From: Plasmopara viticola
Lineage: Eukaryota; Oomycota; Peronosporomycetes; Peronosporales; Peronosporaceae
Assembly (NCBI GenBank): GCA_001695595.3
Contig: MBPM02000111.1
Location: 1 to 64,000, forward strand
Direction of reading: 5' to 3'
Length of the DNA stretch: 64,000 bases
The notes beneath the pieces are model-generated. The model made no database searches. It saw only the letters and a list, made by a program, of their open reading frames with translations, and was not told the origin of the DNA. Position numbers and translations under genes: made by a program. Shown piece after piece: positions 11,113 through 22,973 of the stretch. Position 1 is the first letter of the stretch. Every line of letters starts with the position of its first letter.

Positions 11113-11411
11113 AGTTCATGAAAGTTCCTGACCAGCCGATCGCCGTATTTAAATCAAGGATGCGCAATTGAAGAAACAACTTCAAAGAGACAATGTGATC
11201 TCTAGATCAATGTCAACACCAGTTGATAGCTCATGTTAGCAGCCTTGAAGAAACAAAAAAAGGTGCGGGCTAAACGTTGAGCTATGAAGAGTCACGATCA
11301 GAGCCACTTTACAGGTGATATAGCCGTTCATTAAAAAAAAACGACCTGTTAAAAGCATGATATTGTATTGCGTTTGCGAACGAATCAGTAGGTGGAAGAC
11401 AAGCGCTAGTA

Positions 11412-11483
11412 TGGACACACCGGGGATTGAACCCGGGGCCCTTCGCATGCAAAGCGAACGCGCCACCACTGCGCTATGCGCCC
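11412..11483 (-). tRNA. tRNA-Ala(UGC) copy 30, fully paired, U28:A42
   Basis: Perfect cloverleaf with the compensated U28:A42 pair, G3:U70 and G21. Reference for this class (30, 31, 39, 47, 49 and 52 are identical). Unit 369. Confidence 0.9.
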
Positions 11484-11780
11484 AGTTCATTAAAGTTCCT
11501 GACCAGCCGATCGCCGTATTCTAATCAAGGATGCGTATTTGAAGAAACAACCTTGAAGACAATGTGATCTCTAGATCGATGTCAACACCAGTTGATAGCT
11601 CATGTTAGCAGCCTTGAAGAAACGAAAAAATGTGCGGGCTAAACGTTGAGCTATGAAGAGTCACGATCAAAGCCACTTTACAGGTGATATAGCCGTTCAT
11701 TAAAAAAAAACGACCTGTTAAAAGCATGATATTGTATTGCGTTTGCGAACGAATCAGTAGATGGAAGACAAGCGCTAGTA

Positions 11781-11852
11781 TGGACACACCGGGGATTGAA
11801 CCCGGGGCCCTTCGCATGCAAAGCGAACGCGCCACCACTGCGCTATGCGCCC
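11781..11852 (-). tRNA. tRNA-Ala(UGC) copy 31, fully paired, U28:A42
   Basis: Identical to copy 30; trailer has a nine-T run. Unit 362. Confidence 0.9.
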
Positions 11853-12142
11853 AGTTCATTAAAGTTCCTGACCAGCCGATCGCCGTATTCTAATCAAGGA
11901 TGCGCAATTGAAGAAACAACCTTGAAGACAATTTGATCTCTAAACGATGTCAACACCAGTTGATAGCTCATGTTAGCAGCCTTGAAGAAACGAAAAAAAT
12001 GTGCAGGCCAAACGTTGAGCTATGAAGAGTCACGATCAAAGCCACTTTACAGGTGATAGAGCCGTTCTTTAAACGACCTGAAAAAGCATAATATTGTATT
12101 GCGTTTGCGAACGAATCAGTAGGTGGAAGACAAGCGCTGGTA

Positions 12143-12214
12143 TGGACACACCGGGGATTGAACCCGGGGCCTTCCGCATGCAAAGCGGACGCGCTACCAC
12201 TGCGCTATGCCCCC
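12143..12214 (-). tRNA. tRNA-Ala(UGC) copy 32
   Basis: Consensus except G4×G69. Trailer has the T5 form (GCTTTTTCAGG). Unit 369. Confidence 0.7.
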
Positions 12215-12511
12215 AGTTCATGAAAGTTCCTGACCAGCCGATCGCCGTATTTAAATCAAGGATGCGCAATTGAAGAAACAACTTCAAAGAGACAATGTGA
12301 TCTCTAGATCAATGTCAACACCAGTTGATAGCTCATGTTAGCAGCCTTGAAGAAACAAAAAAAGGTGCGGGCTAAACGTTGAGCTATGAAGAGTCACGAT
12401 CAGAGCCACTTTACAGGTGATATAGCCGTTCATTAAAAAAACGACCTGTTAAAAGCATGATATTGTATTGCGTTTGCGAACGAATCGGTAGGTGGAAGAC
12501 AAGCGCTAGTA

Positions 12512-12583
12512 TGGACACACCGAGGATTGAACCCGGGGCCTTCCGCATGCAAAGCGGACGTGCTACCACTGCGCTATGCGCCC
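12512..12583 (-). tRNA. tRNA-Ala(UGC) copy 33
   Basis: G3:U70, C28:G42; one T-stem change and C11×A24. Unit 361. Confidence 0.65.
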
Positions 12584-12872
12584 AGTTCATTAAAGTTCCT
12601 GACCAGCCGATCGCCGTATTCTAATCAAGGATGCGCAATTGAAGAAACAACCTTGAAGACAATTTGATCTCTAAACGATGTCAACACCAGTTGATAGCTC
12701 ATGTTAGCAGCCTTGAAGAAACAAAAAAATGTGCAGGCCAAACGTTGAGCTATGAAGAGTCACGATCAAAGCCACTTTACAGGTGATAGAGCCGTTCTTT
12801 AAACGACCTGAAAAAGCATAATATTGTATTGCGTTTGCGAACGAATCAGTAGGTGGAAGACAAGCGCTGGTA

Positions 12873-12943
12873 TGGACACACCGGGATTGAACCCGGGGCC
12901 TTCCGCATGCAAAGCGGACGCGCTACCACTGCGCTATGCCCCC
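12873..12943 (-). tRNA. tRNA-Ala(UGC) copy 34, 1-nt deletion
   Basis: 71 nt: T-stem base lost; G4×G69. Unit 369. Confidence 0.5.
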
Positions 12944-13241
12944 AGTTCATGAAAGTTCCTGACCAGCCGATCGCCGTATTTAAATCAAGGATGCGCAATT
13001 GAAGAAACAACTTCAAAGAGACAATGTGATCTCTAGATCAATGTCAACACCAGTTGATAGCTCATGTTAGCAGACTTGAAGAAACAAAAAAAGGTGCGGG
13101 CTAAACGTTGAGCTATGAAGAGTCACGATCAGAGCCACTTTACAGGTGATATAGCCGTTCATTAAAAAAAACGACCTGTTAAAAGCATGATATTGTATTG
13201 CGTTTGCGAACGAATCGGTAGGTGGAAGACAAGCGCTAGTA

Positions 13242-13313
13242 TGGACACACCGAGGATTGAACCCGGGGCCTTCCGCATGCAAAGCGGACGCGCTACCACT
13301 GCGCTATGCGCCC
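13242..13313 (-). tRNA. tRNA-Ala(UGC) copy 35
   Basis: Consensus except one T-stem change. Long unit, 530. Confidence 0.8.
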
Positions 13314-13771
13314 AGTTCATGAAAGTTCCTGACCATCTCATGCAAGCAAAGTGTTTCTTACTTTTCCAGTTTTAAATGATACCCGCGCATTTAAGACTGT
13401 TCACATCTTTCACCACTACCTTTCACCCACCGTCCAAAAGCATACTGTTTATTAAAGTGCGTTAACGCTACCAGAAACCCTAAATACAAACAAGTCGTCA
13501 GCCGATCGCCGTATTCTAATCAAGGATGCGCAATTGAAAAAACAACTTTGAAGAGATAATGTGATCTATAGATCGATGTCAACACCAATTGATAGCTCAT
13601 GTTAGTAGCCTTGAAGAAACGAAAAAATGTGCGGGCTAAACGTTGAGCTATGTAGTGTCGCGATCAGAGCCACTTCACAGGTGAAAGAGCCGTTCTTTAA
13701 ACGACCTGTTAAAAGCATAATATTGTATTGCGTTTGCGAACAAATTAGTAGGTGAAAGACAAGCGCTAGTA

Positions 13772-13843
13772 TGGACACACCGGGGATTGAACCCGGGGTC
13801 TTCCGCATGCAAAGCGGACGCGCTACCACTGCGCTATGCGCCC
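13772..13843 (-). tRNA. tRNA-Ala(UGC) copy 36
   Basis: Consensus pairing; single change in the variable loop. Long unit, 530. Duplicate of copy 57 (9,130 bp apart). Confidence 0.88.
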
Positions 13844-14301
13844 AGTTCATGAAAGTTCCTGACCATCTCATGAAAGCACAATGTTTCTTACTTTTTCAGT
13901 TTCAAATGAGACCCGCGCATTTCAGACTGTTCACATCTTTCACCACTTCCTTTCACCCACCGTCCAATAGCATACTTTTGATAAAAGTGAGTTAACGCTA
14001 CCAGAAACCCTAAAATACAAACAAGTCGTCAGCCGATCGCCGTATTCGAATCAAGGATGCGCAATTGAAGAAACGACTTCGAAGAGACAATGTGATCTCT
14101 AGATCAATGTCAACACCAGTTGATAGCTCATGTTAGTAGCCTTGAAGAAACGAAAAAATGTGCGGGCTAACCGTTTAGCTATGTAGTGTCACGATCAGAG
14201 CCCCTTTACAGGTGACAGAGCCGTTCTTTAAACGACCTGAAAAAGCATGATATTGTATTGCGTTTGCGAACGAATCAGTAGGTGGAAGACAAGCGCTAGT
14301 A

Positions 14302-14373
14302 TGGACACACCGGGGATTGAACCCGGGGCCTTCCGCATGCAAAGCGGACGCGCTACCACTGCGTTATGCGTTC
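14302..14373 (-). tRNA. tRNA-Ala(UGC)-like copy 37, A3:U70
   Basis: Acceptor class of copy 4. Long unit, 529. Duplicate of copy 58. Confidence 0.6.
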
Positions 14374-14830
14374 AGTACATGAAAGTTTCTGACCATCTCA
14401 TGCAAGCACATTGTTTCTTTTTTTTCAGTTTTAAATGATACCCGCGCATTTAAGACTGTTCACATCTTTCACCACTACCTTTTACCCACCATCCAATAGG
14501 ATACTGTTAATAAGAGTGAGTTGACGCTACCAGAAACCCTAAACACAAACAAGTCGTCAGCCGATCGCCGTATCCTAATCAAGGATGCGCAATTGAAAAA
14601 ACAACTTTGAAGAGACAATGTGATCTCTAGATCGATGTCAACACCAGTTGATAGCTCATGTTAGCAGCCTTGAAGAAACGAATAAATGTGCGGGCTAAAC
14701 GTTGAGCTATGAAGAGTCACGATAAGATCCACTTTACAGGTGATATAGCCGTTCATTAAACGACCTGTTGAAAGCATATTATTGTATTGCGTTTGCGAAC
14801 GAATTAGTAGGTGGAAGACAAGCGCTAGTG

Positions 14831-14902
14831 TGGACACGCCGGGGATTGAACCCGGGGCCTTCCGCATGCAAAGCGGACGCGCTACCACGGCGTTATGCGC
14901 CC
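14831..14902 (-). tRNA. tRNA-Ala(UGC) copy 38
   Basis: A7×C66 and A10; D-loop change; no TTTT in trailer. Unit 363. Pair of copy 59. Confidence 0.6.
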
Positions 14903-15193
14903 AGTTCATGAAAGTTCCTGACCAGCCGATCGCCGTATTCTAATCAAGGATGCGCAATTAAAGAAACAACCTTGAAGACAATGTGATCTCTAGATCGATG
15001 TCAACACCAGTTGATAGCTCATGTTAGCAGCCTTGAAGAAACAAAAAAAGGTGCGGGCTAAACGTTGAGCTATGAAGAGTCACGATCAGAGCCACTTTAC
15101 AGGTGATATAGCCGTTCTTTAAACGACCTGTTAAAAGCATGATATTGTATTGCGTTTGCGAACGAATCAGTAGGTGGAAGACAAGCGCTAGTA

Positions 15194-15265
15194 TGGACAC
15201 ACCGGGGATTGAACCCGGGGCCCTTCGCATGCAAAGCGAACGCGCCACCACTGCGCTATGCGCCC
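15194..15265 (-). tRNA. tRNA-Ala(UGC) copy 39, fully paired, U28:A42
   Basis: Identical to copy 30. Unit 363. Confidence 0.9.
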
Positions 15266-15556
15266 AGTTCATTAAAGTTCCTGACCAGCCGATCGCCGTA
15301 TTCTAATCAAGGATGCGCAATTGAAGAAACAACCTTAAAGACAATGTGATCTCTAGATCGATGTCAACACCAATTGATAGCTCATGTTAGCAGCCTTGAA
15401 GAAACGAAAAAATGTGCGGGCTAAACGTTGAGCTATGAAGAGTCACGATCAAAGCCACTTTACAGGTGATAGAGCCGTCCATTAAACGACCTGTTAAAAG
15501 CATAACATTGTATTGCGTTTGTGAACGAATCAGTAGGTGGAAGACAAGCGCTAGTA

Positions 15557-15628
15557 TGGACACACCGGGGATTGAACCCGGGGCCTTCCGCATGCAAAGT
15601 GGACGCGCTACCACTGCGTTATGCGTTC
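15557..15628 (-). tRNA. tRNA-Ala(UGC)-like copy 40, A3:U70
   Basis: Acceptor class of copy 4, plus an anticodon-stem mismatch at 30:40. Long unit, 529. Confidence 0.5.
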
Positions 15629-16085
15629 AGTTCATGAAAGTTCCTGACCATCTCATGCAAGCACATTGTTTGTTTCTTTTCAGTTTTAAATGATACCCGC
15701 GCATTTAAGACTGTTCACATCTTTCTCCACTACCTTTCACCCACCGTCTAATATCATACTGTATATAAAAGTGAGCTAATGCTACCAGAAACCCTTAAAA
15801 CACACAAGTTGTCAGCCGATCGCCGTATTCTAATCAAGGATGCGCAATTAAAGAAACAACTTCGAAAAGACAATGTGATATCTAGATCGATTTCAACACC
15901 AGTTGATAGCTCATGTTAGCAGCCTTGAAGAAACGAAAAAATGTGCGGGATAAACGTTGAGCTATGAAGAGTCACGATCAAAGCCACTTTACAGGTGATT
16001 GAGCCGTCCGTTAGACGACCTGTTAAAAGCATAATATTGTATTGCGTTTGTGAACGAATTAGTAGGTGGAAAACAAGCGCTAGTA

Positions 16086-16157
16086 TGGACACACCGGGGA
16101 TTGAACCCGGGGCCTTCCGCATGCAAAGCGGACGCGCTACCACTGCGTTATGCGCCC
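16086..16157 (-). tRNA. tRNA-Ala(UGC) copy 41
   Basis: Consensus except A10 in the D stem. Long unit, 529. Confidence 0.75.
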
Positions 16158-16614
16158 AGTTCATGAAAGTTCCTGACAATCTCATGAAAGCACAATGTTT
16201 CTTACTTTTTCAGTTTCAAATGAGACCCGCGCATTTCAGACTGTTCACATCTTTCACCACTTCCTTTCATCCACCGTCCAATAGCATACTTTTAATAAAA
16301 GTGAGTTAACGCTACCAGAAACCCTAAATACAAACAAGTCGTCAGCCGATCGCCGTATTCTAATCAAGGATGCGCAATTGAAGAAACGACTTCGAAGAGA
16401 CAATGTGATCTCTAGATCAATGTCAACACCAATTGATAGCTCATGTTAGTAGCCTTGAAGAAACGAAAAAATGTGCGGGCTAAACGCTGAGCTATGAGGA
16501 GTCACGATCAGAGCATCTTTACAGGTGATATAGCCGTTATTAAAGAACCTGTTGAAAGCATAATATTGTATTGCGTTTGCGAACGAATTAGTAGGTGGAA
16601 GACAAGCGCTGGTA

Positions 16615-16686
16615 TGGGCACACCGGGGATTGAACCCGGGGCCTTCCGCATGCAAAGCGAACGCGCCACCACTGCGCTATGCGCCC
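16615..16686 (-). tRNA. tRNA-Ala(UGC)-like copy 42, G3:C70
   Basis: Same as copies 3 and 7; trailer lacks TTTT. Unit 367. Confidence 0.65.
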
Positions 16687-16981
16687 AGTTCATGAAAGTT
16701 CCTGACCAGCCGATCGCCGTATTCTAATCAAAGATGCGCAATTGAAGAAACAATTCCAAAGAGACAATGTGATCTCTAGATCGATGTCAACACCAGTTGA
16801 TAGCTCATGTTAGCAGCCTTGAAGAAACGAAAAAAAATGTGCGGGATAAACGTTGAGCTATGAAGAGTCATGATCAGAGCCACTTTACAGGTGATATAGC
16901 CGTTCATTAAACAATCTGTTGAAAGCATAATATTGTATTGCGTTTGTGAACGAATTAGTAGGTGGAAGACAAGCGCTAGTA

Positions 16982-17053
16982 TGGACACACTGGGAATTGA
17001 ACCCGGGGCCTTCCGCATGCAAAGCGGACGCGCTACCACTGCGTTATGCGCCC
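16982..17053 (-). tRNA. tRNA-Ala(UGC) copy 43
   Basis: Two T-arm changes and A10; C28:G42. Long unit, 527. Confidence 0.6.
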
Positions 17054-17508
17054 AGTTCATGAAAGTTCCTGACCATCTCATGCAAGCACATTGTTTCTTT
17101 TTTTTCAGTTTAAATGATACCCGCGCATTAAGACTGTTGTCATCTTTCACCACTACCTTTCACCCACCGTCTAATATCTTACTGTATATTAAAGTGAAGA
17201 AAGGCTATCAGAAATTCTTAATACACACAAGTTGTCAGCCGATCGCCGTATTCTAATTAAGGATGCGCAATTGAAAAAACAACTTCAAAGAGACAGTGTG
17301 ATCTCTAGATCAATGTCAACACCAGTTGATAGCTCATGTAAGCAGCCTTGAAGAAACGAAAAAATGTGCGGGCTAAACGTTGAGCTATGAAGAGTCACGA
17401 TCAGAGCATCTTTACAGGTGATATAGCCGTTCATTAAACGCCCTGTTAAAAGCATGATATTGTATTGCGTTTGCGAACGAATCAGTAGGTGGAAGACAAG
17501 CGCTAGTA

Positions 17509-17580
17509 TGGACACATCGGGGATTGAACCCGGGGCCCTTCACATGCAAAACGAACGCGCTACCACTGCGCTATGCGCCC
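17509..17580 (-). tRNA. tRNA-Ala(UGC) copy 44
   Basis: A65 in the T stem; anticodon stem UUCGU/GUGAA, only weakly paired. Unit 353. Confidence 0.5.
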
Positions 17581-17861
17581 AGTTCATGAAAGTTCCTGAC
17601 CAGCCGATCGCCGTATTCTAATCAAGGATGCGCAATTGAAGAAACAACCTTGAAGACAATGTGATCTCTAGATCGATGTCAACACCAGCTGATAGCTGAG
17701 TTGAAGAAACGAAAAAATGTGCGGGCTAAACGTTGAGCTATGAGGAGTCACGATCAGAGCCACTTTACAAGTGATATAGCCGTTCATTAAAGAACCTGTT
17801 GAAAGCATAATATTGTGTTGCGTTTGCGAACGAATTAGTAGGTGGAAGACAAGCGCTAGTG

Positions 17862-17933
17862 TGGACACACCGGGGATTGAACCCGGGGCCTTCTGCATGC
17901 AAAGCGGACGCGCTACCACTGCGCTATGCGCCC
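17862..17933 (-). tRNA. tRNA-Ala(UGC) copy 45
   Basis: Consensus except C29×A41. Trailer lacks TTTT. Unit 363. Confidence 0.65.
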
Positions 17934-18224
17934 AGTTCATTAAAGTTCCTGACCAGCCGATCGCCGTATTCTAATCAAGGATGCGCAATTGAAGAAACAA
18001 CCTTGAAGACAATGTGATCTCTAGATCGATGTCATTACCAGTTGATAGCTCATGTTAGCTGACTTGAAGAAACGAAAAAATGTGCGGGCTAAACGTTGAG
18101 CTATGAAGAGTCACGATCAGAGCCACTTTACAGGTGATAGAGCCGTCCATTAAACGACCTGTTAAAAGCATAATATTGTATTGCGTTTGTGAACGAATTA
18201 GTCGGTGGAAGACAAGCGCTAGTA

Positions 18225-18296
18225 TGGACACACCGGGGATTGAACCCGGGGCCTTCCGCATGCAAAGCGGACGCGCTACCACTGCGCTATGCCCCC
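18225..18296 (-). tRNA. tRNA-Ala(UGC) copy 46
   Basis: Consensus except G4×G69. Unit 370. Confidence 0.7.
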
Positions 18297-18594
18297 AGTT
18301 CATGAAAGTTCCTGACCAGCCGATGGCCGTATTTAAATCAAGGATGCGCAATTGAAGAAACAGCTTCAAAGAGACAATGTGATCTCTAGATCAATGTCAA
18401 CACCAGTTGATAGCTCATGTTAGCAGCCTTGAAGAAACAAAAAAAGGTGCGGGCTAAACGTTGAGCTATGAAGAGTCACGATCAGAGCCACTTTACAGGT
18501 GATATAGCCGTTCATTAAAAAAAACGACCTGTTAAAAGCATGATATTGTATTGCGTTTGCGAACGAATCAGTAGGTGGAAGACAAGCGCTAGTA

Positions 18595-18666
18595 TGGACA
18601 CACCGGGGATTGAACCCGGGGCCCTTCGCATGCAAAGCGAACGCGCCACCACTGCGCTATGCGCCC
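18595..18666 (-). tRNA. tRNA-Ala(UGC) copy 47, fully paired, U28:A42
   Basis: Identical to copy 30. Unit 365. Pair of copy 52 (2,156 bp apart). Confidence 0.9.
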
Positions 18667-18959
18667 AGTTCATTAAAGTTCCTGACCAGCCGATCGCCGT
18701 ATTCTAATCAAGGATGCGCAATTGAAGAAACGACTTCGAAGAGACAATGTGATCTCTAGATCGATGTCAACACCAATTGATAGCTCATGTTAGTAGCCTT
18801 GAAGAAACGAAAAAATGTGCGGGCTAAACGTTGAGCTATGAGGAGTCACGATCAAAGCCACTTTACAGGTGATAGAGCCGTCCATTAAACGACCTGTTAA
18901 GAGCATAATATTGTATTGCGTTTGTGAACGAATTAGTAGGTGGAAGACAAGCGCTAGTA

Positions 18960-19031
18960 TGGACACACCGGGGATTGAACCCGGGGCCTTCCGCATGCAA
19001 AGCGGACGCGCTACCACTGCGTTATGCTTTC
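18960..19031 (-). tRNA. tRNA-Ala(UGC)-like copy 48, A3:U70
   Basis: 5' strand GAAAGCA: A2×C71, A3:U70 and A4×G69. Long unit, 529. Confidence 0.5.
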
Positions 19032-19488
19032 AGTTCATGAAAGTTCCTGACCATCTCATGCAAGCACATTGTTTCTTTCTTTTCAGTTTTAAATGATACC
19101 CGCGCATTTAAGACTGTTCACATCTTTCTCCACTACCTTTCACCCACCGTCTAATATCATACTGTATATAAAAGTGAGCTAATGCTACCAGAAACCCTTA
19201 ATACACACAAGTTGTTAGCCGATCGCCGTATTCTAATCAAGGAGGCGCAATTAAAGAAACAACTTCGAAAAGACAATGTGATATCTAGATCGATTTCAAC
19301 ACCAGTTGATAGCTCATGTGAGTAGCCTTAAAGAAACGAAAAAATGTGCGGGCTAAACGTTGAGCTATGAGGAGTCACGATCAAAGCCACTTTACAGGTG
19401 ATTGAGCCGTCCGTTAAACGACCTGTTAAAAGCATGATATTGTATTGCGTTTGCGAACGAATCAGTAGGTGGAAGACAAGCGCTAGTA

Positions 19489-19560
19489 TGGACACACCGG
19501 GGATTGAACCCGGGGCCCTTCGCATGCAAAGCGAACGCGCCACCACTGCGCTATGCGCCC
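19489..19560 (-). tRNA. tRNA-Ala(UGC) copy 49, fully paired, U28:A42
   Basis: Identical to copy 30. Unit 363. Confidence 0.9.
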
Positions 19561-19851
19561 AGTTCATTAAAGTTCCTGACCAGCCGATCGCCGTATTCTA
19601 ATCAAGGATGCGCAATTGAAGAAACAACCTTGAAGACAATGTGATCTCTAGATCGATGTCAACACCAGTTGATAGCTCATGTTAGCAGCCTTGAAGAAAC
19701 GAAAAAATGTGCGGGCTAAACGTTGAGCTATGAAGAGTCACGATCAAAGCCACTTTACAGGTGATAGAGCCGTCCATTAAACGACCTGTTAAAAGCATAA
19801 TATTGTATTGCGTTTGTGAACGAATTAGTAGGTGGAAGACAAGCGCTAGTA

Positions 19852-19923
19852 TGGACACACCGGGGATTGAACCCGGGGCCTTCCGCATGCAAAGCGGACG
19901 CGCTACCACTGCGTTATGCGTTC
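19852..19923 (-). tRNA. tRNA-Ala(UGC)-like copy 50, A3:U70
   Basis: Acceptor class of copy 4. Long unit, 529. Confidence 0.6.
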
Positions 19924-20380
19924 AGTTCATGAAAGTTCCTGACAATCTCATGCAAGCACATTGTTTCTTTCTTTTCAGTTTTAAATGATACCCGCGCATT
20001 TAAGACTGTTCACATCTTTCTCCACTACCTTTCACCCACCGTCTAATATCATACTGTATATAAAAGTGAGCTAATGCTACCAGAAACCCTCAATACACAC
20101 AAGTTGTCAGCCGATCGCCGTATTCTAATCAAGGATGCGCAATTAAAGAAACAACTTCGAAAAGACAATGTGATATCTAGATCGATTTCAACACTAGATG
20201 ATAGCTCATGTGAGTAGCCTTAAAGAAACGAAAAAATGTGCGGGCTAAACGTTGAGCTATGAGGAGTCACGATCAGAGCCACTTTACAGGTGATATAGCC
20301 GTTTATTAAAGAACCTGTTAGAAGCATCATATTGGATTGCGTTTGCGAACGAATTAGTAGGTGGAAGACAAGCGCTGGTA

Positions 20381-20452
20381 TAAACACACCGGGGATTGAA
20401 CCCGGGGCCTTCCGCATGCAAAGCGGACGCGCTACCACTGCGCTATGCCCCC
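20381..20452 (-). tRNA. tRNA-Ala(UGC) copy 51, weak acceptor
   Basis: U72/U71 and G4×G69; C28:G42. Unit 370. Confidence 0.55.
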
Positions 20453-20750
20453 AGTTCATGAAAGTTCCTGACCAGCCGATGGCCGTATTCAAATCAAGGA
20501 TGCGCAATTGAAGAAACAACTTCAAAGAGACAATGTGATCTCTAGATCAATGTCAACACCAGTTGATAGCTCATGTTAGCAGCCTTGAAGAAACAAAAAA
20601 AGGTGCGGGCTAAACGTTGAGCTATGAAGAGTCACGATCAGAGCCACTTTACAGGTGATATAGCCGTTCATTAAAAAAAACGACCTGTTAAAAGCATGAT
20701 ATTGTATTGCGTTTGCGAACGAATCAGTAGGTGGAAGACAAGCGCTAGTA

Positions 20751-20822
20751 TGGACACACCGGGGATTGAACCCGGGGCCCTTCGCATGCAAAGCGAACGC
20801 GCCACCACTGCGCTATGCGCCC
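20751..20822 (-). tRNA. tRNA-Ala(UGC) copy 52, fully paired, U28:A42
   Basis: Identical to copy 30. Unit 365. Confidence 0.9.
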
Positions 20823-21115
20823 AGTTCATTAAAGTTCCTGACCAGCCGATCGCCGTATTCTAATCAAGGATGCGCAATTGAAGAAACGACTTCGAAGAGA
20901 CAATGTGATCTCTAGATCAATGTCAACACCAATTGATAGCTCATGTTAGTAGCCTTGAAGAAACGAAAAAATGTGCGGGCTAAACGTTGAGCTATGAGGA
21001 GTCACGATCAAAGCCACTTTACAGGTGATAGAGCCGTCCATTAAACGACCTGTTAAGAGCACAATATTGTATTGCGTTTGTGAACGAATTAGTAGGTGGA
21101 AGACAAGCGCTAGTA

Positions 21116-21187
21116 TGGACACACCGGGGATTGAACCCGGGGCCTTCCGCATGCAAAGCGGACGCGCTACCACTGCGTTATGCGTTC
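21116..21187 (-). tRNA. tRNA-Ala(UGC)-like copy 53, A3:U70
   Basis: Acceptor class of copy 4. Long unit, 529. Confidence 0.6.
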
Positions 21188-21644
21188 AGTTCATGAAAGT
21201 TCCTGACCATCTCATGCAAGCACATTGTTTCTTTCTTTTCAGTTTTAAATGATACCCGCGCATTTAAGACTGTTCACATCTTTCTCCACTACCTTTCACC
21301 CACCGTCTAATATCATACTGTATATAAAAGTGAGCTAATGCTACCAGAAACCTTTAATACACACAAGTTGTTAGTCGATCGCCGTATTCTAATCAAGGAG
21401 GCGCAATTAAAGAAACAACTTCGAAAAGACAATGTGATATCTAGATCGATTTCAACACCAGTTGATAGCTCATGTGAGTAGCCTTAAAGAAACGAAAAAA
21501 TGTGCGGGCTAAACGTTGAGCTATGAGGAGTCACGATCAGAGCCACTTTACAGGTGATATAGCCGTTTATCAAAGAACCTGTTAAAAGCATCATATTGGA
21601 TTGCGTTTGCGAACGAATTAGTAGGTGGAAGACAAGCGCTGGTA

Positions 21645-21716
21645 TAAACACACCGGGGATTGAACCCGGGGCCTTCCGCATGCAAAGCGGACGCGCTACC
21701 ACTGCGCTATGCCCCC
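21645..21716 (-). tRNA. tRNA-Ala(UGC) copy 54, weak acceptor
   Basis: U72/U71, G4×G69. Unit 365. Confidence 0.55.
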
Positions 21717-22009
21717 AGTTCATGAAAGTTCCTGACCAGCCGATCGCCGTATTTTAATCAAGGATGCGCAATTGAAGAAACAACTTCAAAGAGACAATGT
21801 GATCTCTAGATCAATGTCAACACCAGTTGATAGCTCATGTTAGCAGCCTTGAAGAAACAAAAAAAGGTGCGGGCTAAACGTTGAGCTATGAAGAGTCACG
21901 ATCAGAGCCACTTTACAGGTGATAGAGCCGTCCATTAAACGACCTGTTAAGAGCATAATATTGTATTGCGTTTGTGAACGAATTAGTAGGTGGAAGACAA
22001 GCGCTAGTA

Positions 22010-22081
22010 TGGACACACCGGGGATTGAACCCGGGGCCTTCCGCATGCAAAGCGGACGCGCTACCACTGCGTTATGCGTTC
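22010..22081 (-). tRNA. tRNA-Ala(UGC)-like copy 55, A3:U70
   Basis: Acceptor class of copy 4. Long unit, 529. Confidence 0.6.
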
Positions 22082-22538
22082 AGTTCATGAAAGTTCCTGA
22101 CAATCTCATGCAAGCACATTGTTTCTTTCTTTTCAGCTTTAAATGATACCCGCGCATTTAAGACTGTTCACATCTTTCTCCACTACCTTTCACCCACCGT
22201 CTAATATCATACTGTATATAAAAGTGAGCTAATGCTACCAGAAACCCTCAATACACACAAGTTGTCAGCCGATCGCCGTATTCTAATCAAGGATGCGCAA
22301 TTAAAGAAACAACTTCGAAAAGACAATGTGATATCTAGATCGATTTCAACACTAGATGATAGCTCATGTGAGTAGCCTTAAAGAAACGAAAAAATGTGCG
22401 GGCTAAACGTTGAGCTATGAGGAGTCACGATCAGAGCCACTTTACAGGTGATATAGCCGTTTATTAAAGAACCTGTTAGAAGCATCATATTGGATTGCGT
22501 TTGCGAACGAATTAGTAGGTGGAAGACAAGCGCTGGTA

Positions 22539-22610
22539 TAAACACACCGGGGATTGAACCCGGGGCCCTTCGCATGCAAAGCGAACGCGCCACCACTGCG
22601 CTATGCGCCC
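22539..22610 (-). tRNA. tRNA-Ala(UGC) copy 56
   Basis: Looks recombinant: U72/U71 3' end of one class joined to the U28:A42 stem of another. Unit 363. Confidence 0.65.
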
Positions 22611-22901
22611 AGTTCATTAAAGTTCCTGACCAGCCGATCGCCGTATTCTAATCAAGGATGCGCAATTGAAGAAACAACCTTAAAGACAATGTGATCTCTA
22701 GATCGATGTCAACACCAGTTGATAGCTCATGTTAGCAGCCTTGAAGAAATGAAAAAATGTGCGGGCTAAACGTTGAGCTATGAAGAGTCACGATCAGAGC
22801 CACTTTACAGGTGATATAGCCGTTCATTAAACGACCTGTTAAAAGCATAATATTGTATTGCGTTTGCGAACAAATTAGTAGGTGAAAGACAAGCGCTAGT
22901 A

Positions 22902-22973
22902 TGGACACACCGGGGATTGAACCCGGGGTCTTCCGCATGCAAAGCGGACGCGCTACCACTGCGCTATGCGCCC
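22902..22973 (-). tRNA. tRNA-Ala(UGC) copy 57
   Basis: Consensus pairing, one variable-loop change; duplicate of copy 36. Long unit, 530. Confidence 0.88.

Larger units (their letters stand above)
13730..15900. repeat. Duplicated multi-unit block, left copy (about 2.2 kb)
   Basis: Copies 36-40 recur as copies 57-61 at 9,130-9,137 bp distance (22,860-25,030). The 7-bp jump comes from a different A-run length in the trailer of copy 60. Confidence 0.8.
18300..20450. repeat. Higher-order repeat of about 2,157 bp, left copy
   Basis: Copies 47, 48, 50 and 51 match copies 52, 53, 55 and 56 in position (2,156-2,158 bp), and most match in class. Copy 49 and copy 54 differ, so conversion or recombination has acted since duplication. 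Confidence 0.7.
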
